The notes: generated by a model not told the origin, from the letters alone. DNA of 6,541 nt from Candidatus Acidiferrales bacterium (GCA_955651735.1 CATPAM010000557.1:1-6541); one strand, 5' to 3'; positions 1 to 5,965 are shown, counted from the stretch's first letter. Made by a program: numbers and translations.

Positions 1-2
1 AA

Positions 3-330
3 CCAAGGCGCTCTCGAAGGACAAGCCGCTGCAAAACTTGCCGAGACACGCGTTTAACCCGTTTCGGAACCTACGGCAAGGCGCGTATTCAGGGGTTTCG
101 GTGCAATGCCTGCCACGCCACGTTCAGCGCCCCGCACCCAAGGCCGCTCGGATGGCATTACCTGGACACAACCAAAGCCGTCCAGGTGATCGCCTTGCTC
201 ACCGAAGGGACGAGCATACGCGCCGTCTCTCGCATAACGGGCGCACATAAATCCACGATCTCCCGCAATGCAGGCCGGGATCACAGATCGCATCTGGAGC
301 CTGCAAGAACTCTTAGAGGCTGGCGCGTGA
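3..330 (+). pseudogene. IS1-like transposase remnant, internally deleted and frameshifted
   Basis: Reading codons from position 3, the frame is open from the window edge and encodes an N-terminal zinc ribbon with two CxxC pairs, CKTC (30-41) and CNAC (102-113, within GFRCNACHATFS). It is followed by a helix-turn-helix, VIALLTEGTSIRAVSRITG.HKSTISR (186-266). This is the DNA-binding N-terminus of IS1-like (InsA-type) transposases. Immediately after, the +1-shifted frame from 259 reads SPAMQAGITDRIWSLQELL and stops at TGA 328-330. That matches the usual C-terminal tail of the same family (TPAM.AG.TDHVW...EL). The DDE catalytic core that should separate these parts, normally well over 100 residues, is absent, so the element cannot encode active transposase. 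The original frame continues to a stop at 432-434 but without recognisable similarity. The true start may lie at or before the left edge. Assignment comes from remembered family motifs, not a search. Confidence 0.72.
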
Positions 331-346
331 AGCGTTGGATTCACGC
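325..346. repeat. Short inverted repeat at the end of the transposase remnant
   Basis: GCGTGAA (325-331) and TTCACGC (340-346) are perfect 7-base inverted arms around an 8-base loop, overlapping the stop codon of the transposase tail. It lies about 60 bases beyond the end of the leftward DUF4139 gene. No T-run follows on either strand, so it is not a convincing intrinsic terminator. It could be coincidental, or part of the degraded element end. Confidence 0.3.
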
Positions 347-405
347 CCTTGCGCGCCCGCCACCACAGCAACACACTTTTAGCCCACTAGCAAGCCGGGC
401 ATACG

Positions 406-1917
406 CTACCATTTGGCGCGGATGCGGTACTTGAGGACGGAGGCGCCATCCTTGGCGACGGGTACCTTGAACTGGGCGGCCCAGGCGGCGGTCTTGGCGA
501 ATTTGTAGGTGGAAGAAAGCATCTCCCAATCGCCGCCGATGGGCTCGTTGACCTCGACGGTGATGGGCGAGTCCTTGTGGTTGTGCAGGGTGATCTCGAA
601 TTCCATTTCCCAGACACGAGTGCCTATGCTCTTGTAGTCGGTCTGCTTGCGCTCGGCGACGACGTCGAAGGCGTTGCCGATGTGCACGGTGACGGTTTCG
701 TCCTTGGGGGTGTGATCGATGTGGTCTTCGCCGATGAAGAGCACACCGCCTTTCGAGTCTTTCTGATAGACGCGCAGGTTGCCGGCCGGCAGAGGCATGC
801 CCAATCCGGCCTTTTCCTCGTTCTTGAATTTGTAAAAGACCATCACCGGATCTTTTTGCGGCGAGCCGGGATTGTATTGGTTGTGGTAGTAGAAGTTCTG
901 ACCGTTGACGACGAATACTTTTTCGACGGGAACTCCGGTGCCCTGCAAGAGGCTGATCTGCTTGGTTTCTTTGTCTTCGACGGACGTGCGGCGGCCTAGC
1001 GAATAGAGATGGTATTCGGAGAAGCTTTCTTGCTGGAACTGCATTTCCTTCGCCACTCTTCCATTCACTGCATCAGCCCGCATAGCCATCGGGGCGGACG
1101 GCGTAACGCGATTCAATTCTCCGGCAACTAATTGCAATCGCGCGTTGCGGAAGGCGGTGCCGCTGTTGTTGGCGAGGGTGACCCAGCCGTCGAGATCGGC
1201 GGCCTTGTCGTCGCGGGCTACGGTGAGGACATAGTCGGAATTCCAAGAAAGATTCGTAGCGAGGTAGGAGGCTTCGATCTGGTGCTTGCGCGCGCCGGAA
1301 TTGTCCAGCGACATCAACAGCGTGGGGCGATCGTAAAGATTCGCGGGGACTTCGGGAAAGCGATAGCTCTCCGCATACATGCCGGTGACGATGTCGTTGC
1401 CGATTTTCCAGACCGGCCCGTTATTGTCGGAGAGCAGGGTGGCCTTGACTTCTTCGTGTTTGGTGGTGCCATTATCCTGATAGGCGCGAACGAGGGTGAC
1501 TTCCTTGCCGACGTATTTGTGCAGGAGTTTGGCGGGTTCGAGGAGATCGTATTCGTAATTCTGCTCGATCACACTCAGCTTGTCCGGCTCGGTGAGCGAC
1601 CGGAAGTGCACGGTGGCGGGGTTCACGGTGGCGGCGATATCCATGAATTTGAGGCGGAAAGAGCCGGTGGGCACGGTTAGCTGGCGAACATCGCGAACCA
1701 GTGCGATGTTGGAGTTGTAGACCGTGACGGCGAGGTCGGTCTGATCGCCCAGATTAGAAGCTTGGTCGGAGGACAAACTACGAGCTTCATTACCTTGCGT
1801 GCTGGGGTGGTGGTTGCGTGTGGCGGAATAAAGCACGCCTGCGCTGAGCAAGGCGCCGAGCGTGGCCGCGGCAAACCATGGCAGGCGCGCGCGGAATTTC
1901 TTGCTGGGAGTGTTCAT
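406..1917 (-). CDS. DUF4139 domain-containing envelope protein
   Basis: This encodes 503 residues of unknown biochemical function. The N-terminus has basic residues followed by a hydrophobic segment (about 14-32, WFAAATLGALLSAGVLYSA), which looks like an uncleaved signal anchor or signal peptide, so the rest probably lies in the periplasm. The mature part begins with VTVYNSNIALVRDVRQL (about 65-80) and carries typical DUF4139 signatures: EASYLATNLSWNSDYVLTV (215-233), DLDGWVTLANNSGTAFRNA (241-259), LQLVAGELNRV (261-271), and a C-terminal strand pattern ending KYRIRAKW. I see no separate N-terminal DUF4140/coiled-coil part as found in longer MuiA-like relatives. The ATG at 1917 is preceded by GAGGAGAGG eight bases upstream. 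It is the last gene of the leftward sigma/anti-sigma operon, 73 bases after the anti-sigma gene, which suggests an envelope role under the same control. Family assignment is firm; function is unknown. Confidence 0.9.
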   Translation of the reverse strand: MNTPSKKFRARLPWFAAATLGALLSAGVLYSATRNHHPSTQGNEARSLSSDQASNLGDQTDLAVTVYNSNIALVRDVRQLTVPTGSFRLKFMDIAATVNPATVHFRSLTEPDKLSVIEQNYEYDLLEPAKLLHKYVGKEVTLVRAYQDNGTTKHEEVKATLLSDNNGPVWKIGNDIVTGMYAESYRFPEVPANLYDRPTLLMSLDNSGARKHQIEASYLATNLSWNSDYVLTVARDDKAADLDGWVTLANNSGTAFRNARLQLVAGELNRVTPSAPMAMRADAVNGRVAKEMQFQQESFSEYHLYSLGRRTSVEDKETKQISLLQGTGVPVEKVFVVNGQNFYYHNQYNPGSPQKDPVMVFYKFKNEEKAGLGMPLPAGNLRVYQKDSKGGVLFIGEDHIDHTPKDETVTVHIGNAFDVVAERKQTDYKSIGTRVWEMEFEITLHNHKDSPITVEVNEPIGGDWEMLSSTYKFAKTAAWAAQFKVPVAKDGASVLKYRIRAKW

Positions 1918-1925
1918 GTCGTTGA

Positions 1926-1934
1926 CCTCTCCTC
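1926..1934 (-). promoter_or_regulatory. Ribosome binding site of the DUF4139 gene
   Basis: On the minus strand GAGGAGAGG sits eight bases before the ATG at 1917. It fits Shine-Dalgarno pairing and supports this start, which also gives a well-formed basic-hydrophobic N-terminus. Confidence 0.7.
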
Positions 1935-1990
1935 AAATTTGCTTCCACGGTTAGAACGAGGCCGGAGGAGTTTCTTGCATACGGCGGATT

Positions 1991-3334
1991 TCACTCGGGA
2001 GCCAATTTGTTCCAGGTGGCGCCGCCATCGGTTGTTTGATACGTGCCGTTGGCTGGCGAGACGGTAGCCTGGCGAGCGTCCACGGCGAAGACGGAGCGCA
2101 GATCGTCCTGAGCGGGCGGATGCACTTTCTGCCAATGCGTGCCGCTGTCGGTGGTGCGCAGGATCGTTCCGCTGCTGCCGACGATCCAGCAGACCTTGTC
2201 GGTGGGCGCAGAGCCACCAAGCAGATCGGTTGTTACGCCGCTGGATTGCAAGGTCCACGTTTTTCCGGCGTCGGGGGAAAATTCGATGATCCCGGCTTGC
2301 CCGACCCGCCAAGACACAGTCCCGCCGGGGGCCGCGATGGTGACTTCGCTGATGCTGTTGGCGAGGCGCATTTTCGCTTTCTCGCCGAATTTGGACCTAC
2401 CCGCGATCTCTTGCTGCTGAGCGACGCCACCGGACACCCCGGCCGGTTCGGAAGAGGCTTGCGCGCGCGCGGAGGGAACTGCTGGGGCAGCTGCGGGTGG
2501 CCGACGAGATCCCGGCAAGAGCGCATCGCGTTTAGCGTTGGCGGCTTTATTTTCCGCCTCGATTTTAGCTGCGTCGGTCTTGGCGGTCTGAATTCTCTCC
2601 AGCACCTCGGTGCGCGATGGCAAGGCCTCTTCCGGCGCAGGCGACACTTCACGATTCAGAGAGTTGTCAGCCATTTGCCTGGAATCCTCAGCGACCCAGG
2701 ATTTTTTCCCGGCGTCTGAGGAATCTTCTTGCTTCAAAAGGGATTGCAGGGGTGGTTTTGGGGCGCCCGCAGTTTGCGATGTCGGCGCAGTATTCAACGC
2801 GCTGAGCGCACCGGACGGAGCGGTTTCTTTTTTCCGTGTGGCATCGAGGGACGGCAGTGTCAATGGGGGCAAAGAGGCGGGCAGGTTCTTTGCGGTCTCA
2901 GCTTGCTTCAAATCGACTCTTGTCGCTTGCACCGGGATTCGTGCTGCATTGTTTTCATGAACAGCGACCCAAACCAACAGCGCTGCGGCCAGAGAGCCGG
3001 CAGGCGCAACCCAGCGCCAGAGCGTAGGCCTGCGCGCAGGAAGCACACAAACGTTGGATTCTGCAGCGGGGATTTCTTGCCGCGCCATGTTCGCGGCAGC
3101 CACGGGAATTTCGTCCGTGGCGTCCAGATGCGCGAGTATCTGTCCGCAGCGCTCGCAATCCGTGACATGCGCTTTCAAGGAAGCCATTTGTTCCGTGGCG
3201 AGCGAGCGCTGGTGATACGCGGCGAGCGTTTCCGCGTCGCAGCATGCACCGTGCGGGTCGCCCGCGGAGCTGCCCGCGCGCAAATGACTGGCGAGCGCAT
3301 TTTCAAAGCTTCGTTCGCGGTCGTCAGACGGCAT
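1991..3334 (-). CDS. Membrane anti-sigma factor with zinc-finger N-terminus and C-terminal Asp-box (YCF48-like) repeats
   Basis: This 447-residue protein has three visible parts. Residues 31-66 form an anti-sigma zinc finger: C32, then H56-x3-C60-x2-C63 (HVTDCERC), the spacing of zf-HC2/ZAS domains that bind ECF sigma factors in the cytoplasm. Residues about 108-126 (VAPAGSLAAALLVWVAV) form a single membrane segment. A long periplasmic arm (about 130-325) rich in Ala, Pro, Lys, Ser and Gln follows, with a charged, possibly helical stretch at 243-273. The C-terminus (about 326-447) has three Asp-box motifs, SPDAGKTW (353), TTDSGTHW (394) and TTDGGATW (434), spaced about 40 residues apart, as in YCF48/BNR-type beta-propeller blades. 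Three blades are too few for a closed propeller. The gene follows the sigma gene by 51 bases and has a strong AAGGAGG site. It is very likely the cognate regulator of that sigma factor. The signal sensed is unknown. Confidence 0.88.
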   Translation of the reverse strand: MPSDDRERSFENALASHLRAGSSAGDPHGACCDAETLAAYHQRSLATEQMASLKAHVTDCERCGQILAHLDATDEIPVAAANMARQEIPAAESNVCVLPARRPTLWRWVAPAGSLAAALLVWVAVHENNAARIPVQATRVDLKQAETAKNLPASLPPLTLPSLDATRKKETAPSGALSALNTAPTSQTAGAPKPPLQSLLKQEDSSDAGKKSWVAEDSRQMADNSLNREVSPAPEEALPSRTEVLERIQTAKTDAAKIEAENKAANAKRDALLPGSRRPPAAAPAVPSARAQASSEPAGVSGGVAQQQEIAGRSKFGEKAKMRLANSISEVTIAAPGGTVSWRVGQAGIIEFSPDAGKTWTLQSSGVTTDLLGGSAPTDKVCWIVGSSGTILRTTDSGTHWQKVHPPAQDDLRSVFAVDARQATVSPANGTYQTTDGGATWNKLAPE

Positions 3335-3339
3335 TCGCC

Positions 3340-3346
3340 CCTCCTT
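3340..3346 (-). promoter_or_regulatory. Ribosome binding site of the anti-sigma gene
   Basis: On the minus strand a perfect AAGGAGG lies five bases before the ATG at 3334. This is the strongest Shine-Dalgarno in the window. It supports the chosen start and suggests the anti-sigma gene may be translated more efficiently than the sigma gene upstream. Confidence 0.75.
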
Positions 3347-3385
3347 CCTTAGAACGCAGGGATTCGCTTTTCTTGCGCAGGGCGC

Positions 3386-4384
3386 TCATAGCTTCTTGCT
3401 CTCCGCTTTGCGCACGGCAACTTGGATCTCGGGGAGCAGCTTGTCCACATCGATGGGCGAGTCTTCAGCGGCATACTCGAAGCACAACGCGATCTGCGCG
3501 TCGCTGAGGCCGGCACCGGGGCTGGCACCATCGACACTGCTAACTTTGCGCAGGGTTTGCTCCACTTGTTGACGCAGTTCGCGGCGGGTGCGCTCGAGAT
3601 TGCGGGAAACGCTCGATTCGTGCTCGCCCAATGTGCGGCCGATCTGCGCAAGGGTTTGCTCCGCGGCGTAGTACAAACGCAGGCGCTCTTTGTCGCGCGG
3701 GTCGAGAAGACCGAGAGCGACTTCCAGGGTGCGGTGGAAGAGGATTACGAGTTCGGTTCGATGCGGATCGCGGAGAGGCTCGGCATTGGCGCCGCTGATG
3801 TGGCGCGGCGCGGCGAGCTGTGCGGGTTGCAGCGCGGCGTGGCCGTGCGCGCCGTCGAGATCGGTGAAGCGGCGGTTCGCGCGGATGGCGTCGACATGGC
3901 GCTGAGCGAGGACCGCGCGCAGCCAAGTCTTGAGCGCGCTTCGCCCGTGAAAATAACGGAACAAGGAGCGGCGGTCGGCTCCTGCGCTTAGCCCATAGAG
4001 ATCCGCGAACAGCGAATCTGCCAGTTCGCACGCCGCCGGCGAGTCCGGCGGGCAGCGCAGAATAGCGCCCGCAGCGGAACGCATGTAGGCGCGAAACGTG
4101 GCGACGAAATGATCCCACGCATCGGAGCGGCCCTCGGCACAGGCGCAAGCAAGGGCTAAGTCCTGAAGGTGCAGCGTGGAAAGGTATTCTTCGATCTTGG
4201 CGGCGCCGGGCGATTCTTCGCCGAAGCGCTTCCTGGCGCTGTGTTCGAGGGCGGCGGCAAACAAGGCGCGCGGCAGTCCCCAGGACGGTGCGCCGGAAGC
4301 TGCAAATAGCTGCTCCACCAATGGTTGGCGGCCGGTGAGCCAGCCGACACCTGCGGGACTCCCATTTTCTGGAGTACGTTTCAT
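3386..4384 (-). CDS. ECF-like RNA polymerase sigma-70 family factor with N- and C-terminal extensions
   Basis: This 332-residue protein is a probable alternative sigma factor directing RNA polymerase to promoters for envelope or stress genes. Residues about 84-172 resemble region 2 (DAWDHFVATFRAYMRSAAGAIL ... ADSLFADLYG ... RSLFRYFHGRSALKTWLRAVL.QRHVDAIRANRRF in fragments). Residues about 218-278 resemble region 4, with LLDPRDKERLRLYYAAEQTL followed by a helix-turn-helix (AQIGRTLGEHESSVSRNLER). Typical ECF factors are about 180-200 residues. Here about 80 extra residues precede region 2 and about 50 follow region 4 (LSDAQIALCFEYAAEDSPID...). The region 2-4 linker (173-215) is rich in Ala, His and Pro. 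ATG 4384 is the first usable start, since an in-frame TAA lies 13 codons upstream (4421-4423). The Shine-Dalgarno is poor: GGTGG lies near the start and a better AGGAG is about 22 bases away. It heads the operon with its presumed anti-sigma factor. Confidence 0.85.
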   Translation of the reverse strand: MKRTPENGSPAGVGWLTGRQPLVEQLFAASGAPSWGLPRALFAAALEHSARKRFGEESPGAAKIEEYLSTLHLQDLALACACAEGRSDAWDHFVATFRAYMRSAAGAILRCPPDSPAACELADSLFADLYGLSAGADRRSLFRYFHGRSALKTWLRAVLAQRHVDAIRANRRFTDLDGAHGHAALQPAQLAAPRHISGANAEPLRDPHRTELVILFHRTLEVALGLLDPRDKERLRLYYAAEQTLAQIGRTLGEHESSVSRNLERTRRELRQQVEQTLRKVSSVDGASPGAGLSDAQIALCFEYAAEDSPIDVDKLLPEIQVAVRKAESKKL

Positions 4385-4420
4385 ACTGTACGTGCCACCC
4401 GTTGCGGCTCCTGTTGCATC

Positions 4421-4432
4421 TTATCAAGATAA
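4421..4432. promoter_or_regulatory. Candidate operator: TTATC-AA-GATAA inverted repeat in the sigma gene leader
   Basis: TTATC (4421-4425) and GATAA (4428-4432) are perfect inverted arms around AA, 37 bases upstream of the sigma-factor start. The AT-rich dyad stands out from GC-rich surroundings. It also contains, on the minus strand, TAAGAT, which could serve as a -10-like element. It could be a protein-binding site or chance. Confidence 0.25.
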
Positions 4433-4502
4433 CCCCGGTTGGCAGGAGGCGGTGCGTCAAAAAAGCGGGCCCCGGCAGAGATTTTGCGGTACCCTAAGGC
4501 TG

Positions 4503-4523
4503 GTTGCGGCCAATACCCGCAAC
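4503..4523. repeat. Perfect 7-base stem (GTTGCGG/CCGCAAC)
   Basis: GTTGCGG (4503-4509) pairs with CCGCAAC (4517-4523) around a 7-base loop. It lies upstream of the sigma operon in the divergent region. No U-run follows on either strand, so it is not an intrinsic terminator. It could be a leader-RNA hairpin if the sigma transcript starts further upstream. Confidence 0.35.
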
Positions 4524-4572
4524 TTTGCGATGCCTCGCCGGGTTGTTCCAAGGGGTGCAAGCGCTTGTATCC

Positions 4573-4605
4573 AAGTCGCGAGGCTGCCGTTGGCGACTTC
4601 GCGAC
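4573..4605. repeat. Two nested and overlapping 7-base inverted repeats
   Basis: AAGTCGC (4573-4579) pairs with GCGACTT (4593-4599). The overlapping GTCGCGA (4575-4581) pairs with TCGCGAC (4599-4605). The two stems are mutually exclusive and share sequence, which allows alternative folds of an RNA, or a repeated half-site GTCGC in several orientations for a DNA-binding protein. Confidence 0.35.
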
Positions 4606-4624
4606 GATAGTACGATGGTCCTAT

Positions 4625-4642
4625 TCGGGCTGCCCCGAGCCC
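4625..4642. repeat. Alternative short stems TCGGG/CCCGA and GGGCT/AGCCC
   Basis: TCGGG (4625-4629) pairs with CCCGA (4634-4638), and the overlapping GGGCT (4627-4631) pairs with AGCCC (4638-4642). These are two competing 5-base stems in the spacer upstream of the TonB-type gene. They are short and may be incidental in GC-rich DNA. Confidence 0.25.
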
Positions 4643-4658
4643 ATTAGTACTCTGCTGT

Positions 4659-4670
4659 TGCGCTAGCGCA
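4659..4670. promoter_or_regulatory. Candidate operator: 12-base perfect palindrome TGCGCTAGCGCA
   Basis: This uninterrupted 12-base palindrome lies about 90 bases upstream of the TonB-type gene start. Perfect palindromes of this length are uncommon by chance and are compatible with a dimeric regulator site near the rightward promoter. The regulator is unknown. Confidence 0.3.
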
Positions 4671-4700
4671 CTTCTATTCCTGGCCAGCGAACTTGGGAAG

Positions 4701-4714
4701 CTAGGTCTGCCTAG
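4701..4714. repeat. Short stem CTAGG-TCTG-CCTAG
   Basis: CTAGG (4701-4705) and CCTAG (4710-4714) flank a 4-base loop and are followed by AAAA, 46 bases upstream of the TonB-type start codon. It could form a small hairpin in the 5' leader. The CTAG core is usually rare in bacterial DNA and occurs three times between 4662 and 4714, counting the palindrome at 4659-4670. Confidence 0.3.
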
Positions 4715-4759
4715 AAAACCAGTGTCGCCCGAGGGAATCTACGTGAAGGCAAAACGCGG

Positions 4760-5926
4760 ATGACACTATTGATGCCTGCACAGCCACCGACCAGCAGTAC
4801 GCATCTGTGGGTAGGTTTCGACGCGACCCGACCTCGCACGCGAAATGAGGCCTGGAGGGCCGCCATTGGAACCAAGCCGGTGCCTGCCCGCTTGGCGTTG
4901 TTGCCGGATGGTGAAAAGCGCTGGGACCGCATCGGGGCAAGCGCGGTAATGCAAATCCTGGCTCTCACTTTTTTCGTGGCTATGCCCGTTTTTTTTCCGG
5001 AGCGGATGAGCGCCCTGAAGTACCAAGTCGTTCCGCTACAGTGGATTGTGACCGAAGTGCCGGTTGCGCCGCCGCCCCCACGGCCGCCGAAAGTAGCCAG
5101 GGTAAAAGCTCCTGAGCCCAAACCGGTTGAGGAGGCAAAGCTCAATCCGAAGCAGCAACACATTTTCGTGCAGCAGAAGGCGCTTCAGCCGCAGATAAGG
5201 CAGCTCGATGTGAAGGCGCCGGAGTTGACGAAGGAAACCGTGTTTGAAGCGAAGGTAAACACACCGATCAATGGACCGAAGCGGCCGAAAGACGAAGTGA
5301 AGGTCAACAACCTGGGCAGGGGAAGCGCCGCACCGCCTAGCGTGAATCTGGCGGTGAACAAAGTCCAAACCGGAGGCTTTGGGGACCCTAACGGGCTTCC
5401 GGGCAAAGGCAATCCTAACAAGACGACGAATATTAATCGGCTGGGCTCGCCAGCATTGCCGGGCGGCCCCGGGTATGGAAACGGTACAGGCGGTGACAAG
5501 GGAGTGCGCGGCACGGTGGCAAGCACCGGATTCGGAAATGGCGTAGCAACTCCCCCGCCGAGCGGCAAACATGGAGCGGTGCAAAGCGGCGGCTTCGCCG
5601 ATGCCACCGTGGCGGACAACGCGCCAAAGAAAAAAGCCGCGTCGGGAGATGCGCCGACGACCCTGGTTGACATTCTGGACAAGCCCCACCCGCAGTACAG
5701 CGCGGAGGGGCGAACTCTGAGGCTTGAGGGTGATGTGGTCCTCGACTTGGTTTTCCAGGCGGACGGCACGGTCCAGGTGAACCAAATCATGAGCGGGCTT
5801 GGCCACGGCCTCGATGAGGCAGCGGTGCAAGCCGCGAAACAAATAAAGTTCAAACCTGCGAAGCGAGAAGGCCAGCCAGTGGATTTCCCTGCGCGCGTGC
5901 GCATTGAGTTCCGGCTGGCTTACTAA
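4760..5926 (+). CDS. TonB-family energy-transducer-like protein
   Basis: This 388-residue protein has TonB-like architecture. It has a cytoplasmic N-terminus (about 1-57), one membrane helix (about 58-79, IGASAVMQILALTFFVAMPVFF), a Pro-rich start of the periplasmic arm (VPVAPPPPRPPKVARVKAPEPKP, about 100-122 in overlapping pieces), a long Gly/Asn/Pro-rich linker (about 170-298) and a TonB C-terminal domain (about 301-388). The last shows LEGDVVLDLVFQADGTVQV, LGHGLDEAAVQAAKQIKFKP and a final RVRIEFRLAY, the usual pattern for this fold. TonB proteins couple the ExbB/ExbD proton channel to outer-membrane transporters, but no ExbB/ExbD or receptor gene is in the window. The N-terminal cytoplasmic portion is longer than in classical TonB. 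ATG 4760 has a modest GAAGG ten bases upstream; ATG 4772 is an alternative start. It is divergent from the sigma operon and 39 bases ahead of a co-directional secreted-protein gene. Confidence 0.85.
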   Translation: MTLLMPAQPPTSSTHLWVGFDATRPRTRNEAWRAAIGTKPVPARLALLPDGEKRWDRIGASAVMQILALTFFVAMPVFFPERMSALKYQVVPLQWIVTEVPVAPPPPRPPKVARVKAPEPKPVEEAKLNPKQQHIFVQQKALQPQIRQLDVKAPELTKETVFEAKVNTPINGPKRPKDEVKVNNLGRGSAAPPSVNLAVNKVQTGGFGDPNGLPGKGNPNKTTNINRLGSPALPGGPGYGNGTGGDKGVRGTVASTGFGNGVATPPPSGKHGAVQSGGFADATVADNAPKKKAASGDAPTTLVDILDKPHPQYSAEGRTLRLEGDVVLDLVFQADGTVQVNQIMSGLGHGLDEAAVQAAKQIKFKPAKREGQPVDFPARVRIEFRLAY

Positions 5927-5950
5927 GGGCAAGGGCGTGAGTCTTACTGA

Positions 5951-5958
5951 GGGGAGAG
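5951..5958 (+). promoter_or_regulatory. Ribosome binding site of the downstream secreted-protein gene
   Basis: GGGGAGAG lies seven bases before ATG 5966 and supports that start, which also gives a clear signal peptide. It lies in the 39-base gap after the TonB-type gene, with no terminator visible, consistent with co-transcription. Confidence 0.6.
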
Positions 5959-5965
5959 CAGAGAA

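Larger units (their letters stand above)
4385..4759. other. Divergent intergenic region (375 bases) without a convincing gene
   Basis: The region separates the leftward sigma-factor operon from the rightward TonB-type gene and must hold the promoters of at least one, probably both. Small open frames exist (for example 4439-4666 +, 75 codons, Cys-rich) but lack a proper start, a ribosome site and recognisable similarity. What stands out is a series of short perfect inverted repeats at 4421-4432, 4503-4523, 4573-4605, 4625-4642, 4659-4670 and 4701-4714. I could not identify confident -35/-10 pairs, a tRNA or a known riboswitch core. Confidence 0.6.

Noticed and set aside
325..405. Intrinsic terminator for the leftward operon
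   Set aside because: The only stem (325-346) is not followed by a T-run in the minus-strand direction, and it lies within the transposase remnant.
1132..1680. 182-codon plus-strand open frame within the DUF4139 gene
   Set aside because: It is rich in Gly, Val and Asp, a typical antisense image of a GC-rich gene, and the minus-strand frame has strong DUF4139 signatures.
3540..4460. 306-codon open frame on the minus strand overlapping the sigma-factor gene
   Set aside because: The product is dominated by Arg and Pro with no domain pattern. The overlapping frame has clear sigma region 2 and region 4 features. It is a shadow of GC-rich coding DNA.
4590..4616. Possible promoter TTGGCG ... TACGAT for the TonB-type gene
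   Set aside because: The spacer is only 15 bases, both hexamers are weak matches, and acidobacterial promoters are poorly defined, so I did not list it as a feature.
4503..4642. Possible riboswitch or structured small RNA
   Set aside because: The stems are short and I could not match a conserved riboswitch core such as cobalamin, TPP or SAM. Kept only as inverted repeats.
4439..4666. 75-codon Cys-rich open frame in the intergenic region (contains CDASPGCSKGC)
   Set aside because: It starts with TTG, has no fitting ribosome site and no known motif spacing. It is more likely chance, though a conservation check would settle it.
5036..5932. 298-codon open frame antisense to the TonB-type gene
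   Set aside because: It has no recognisable motifs, and the plus strand encodes a clear membrane helix, Pro-rich arm and TonB C-terminal domain over the same bases.
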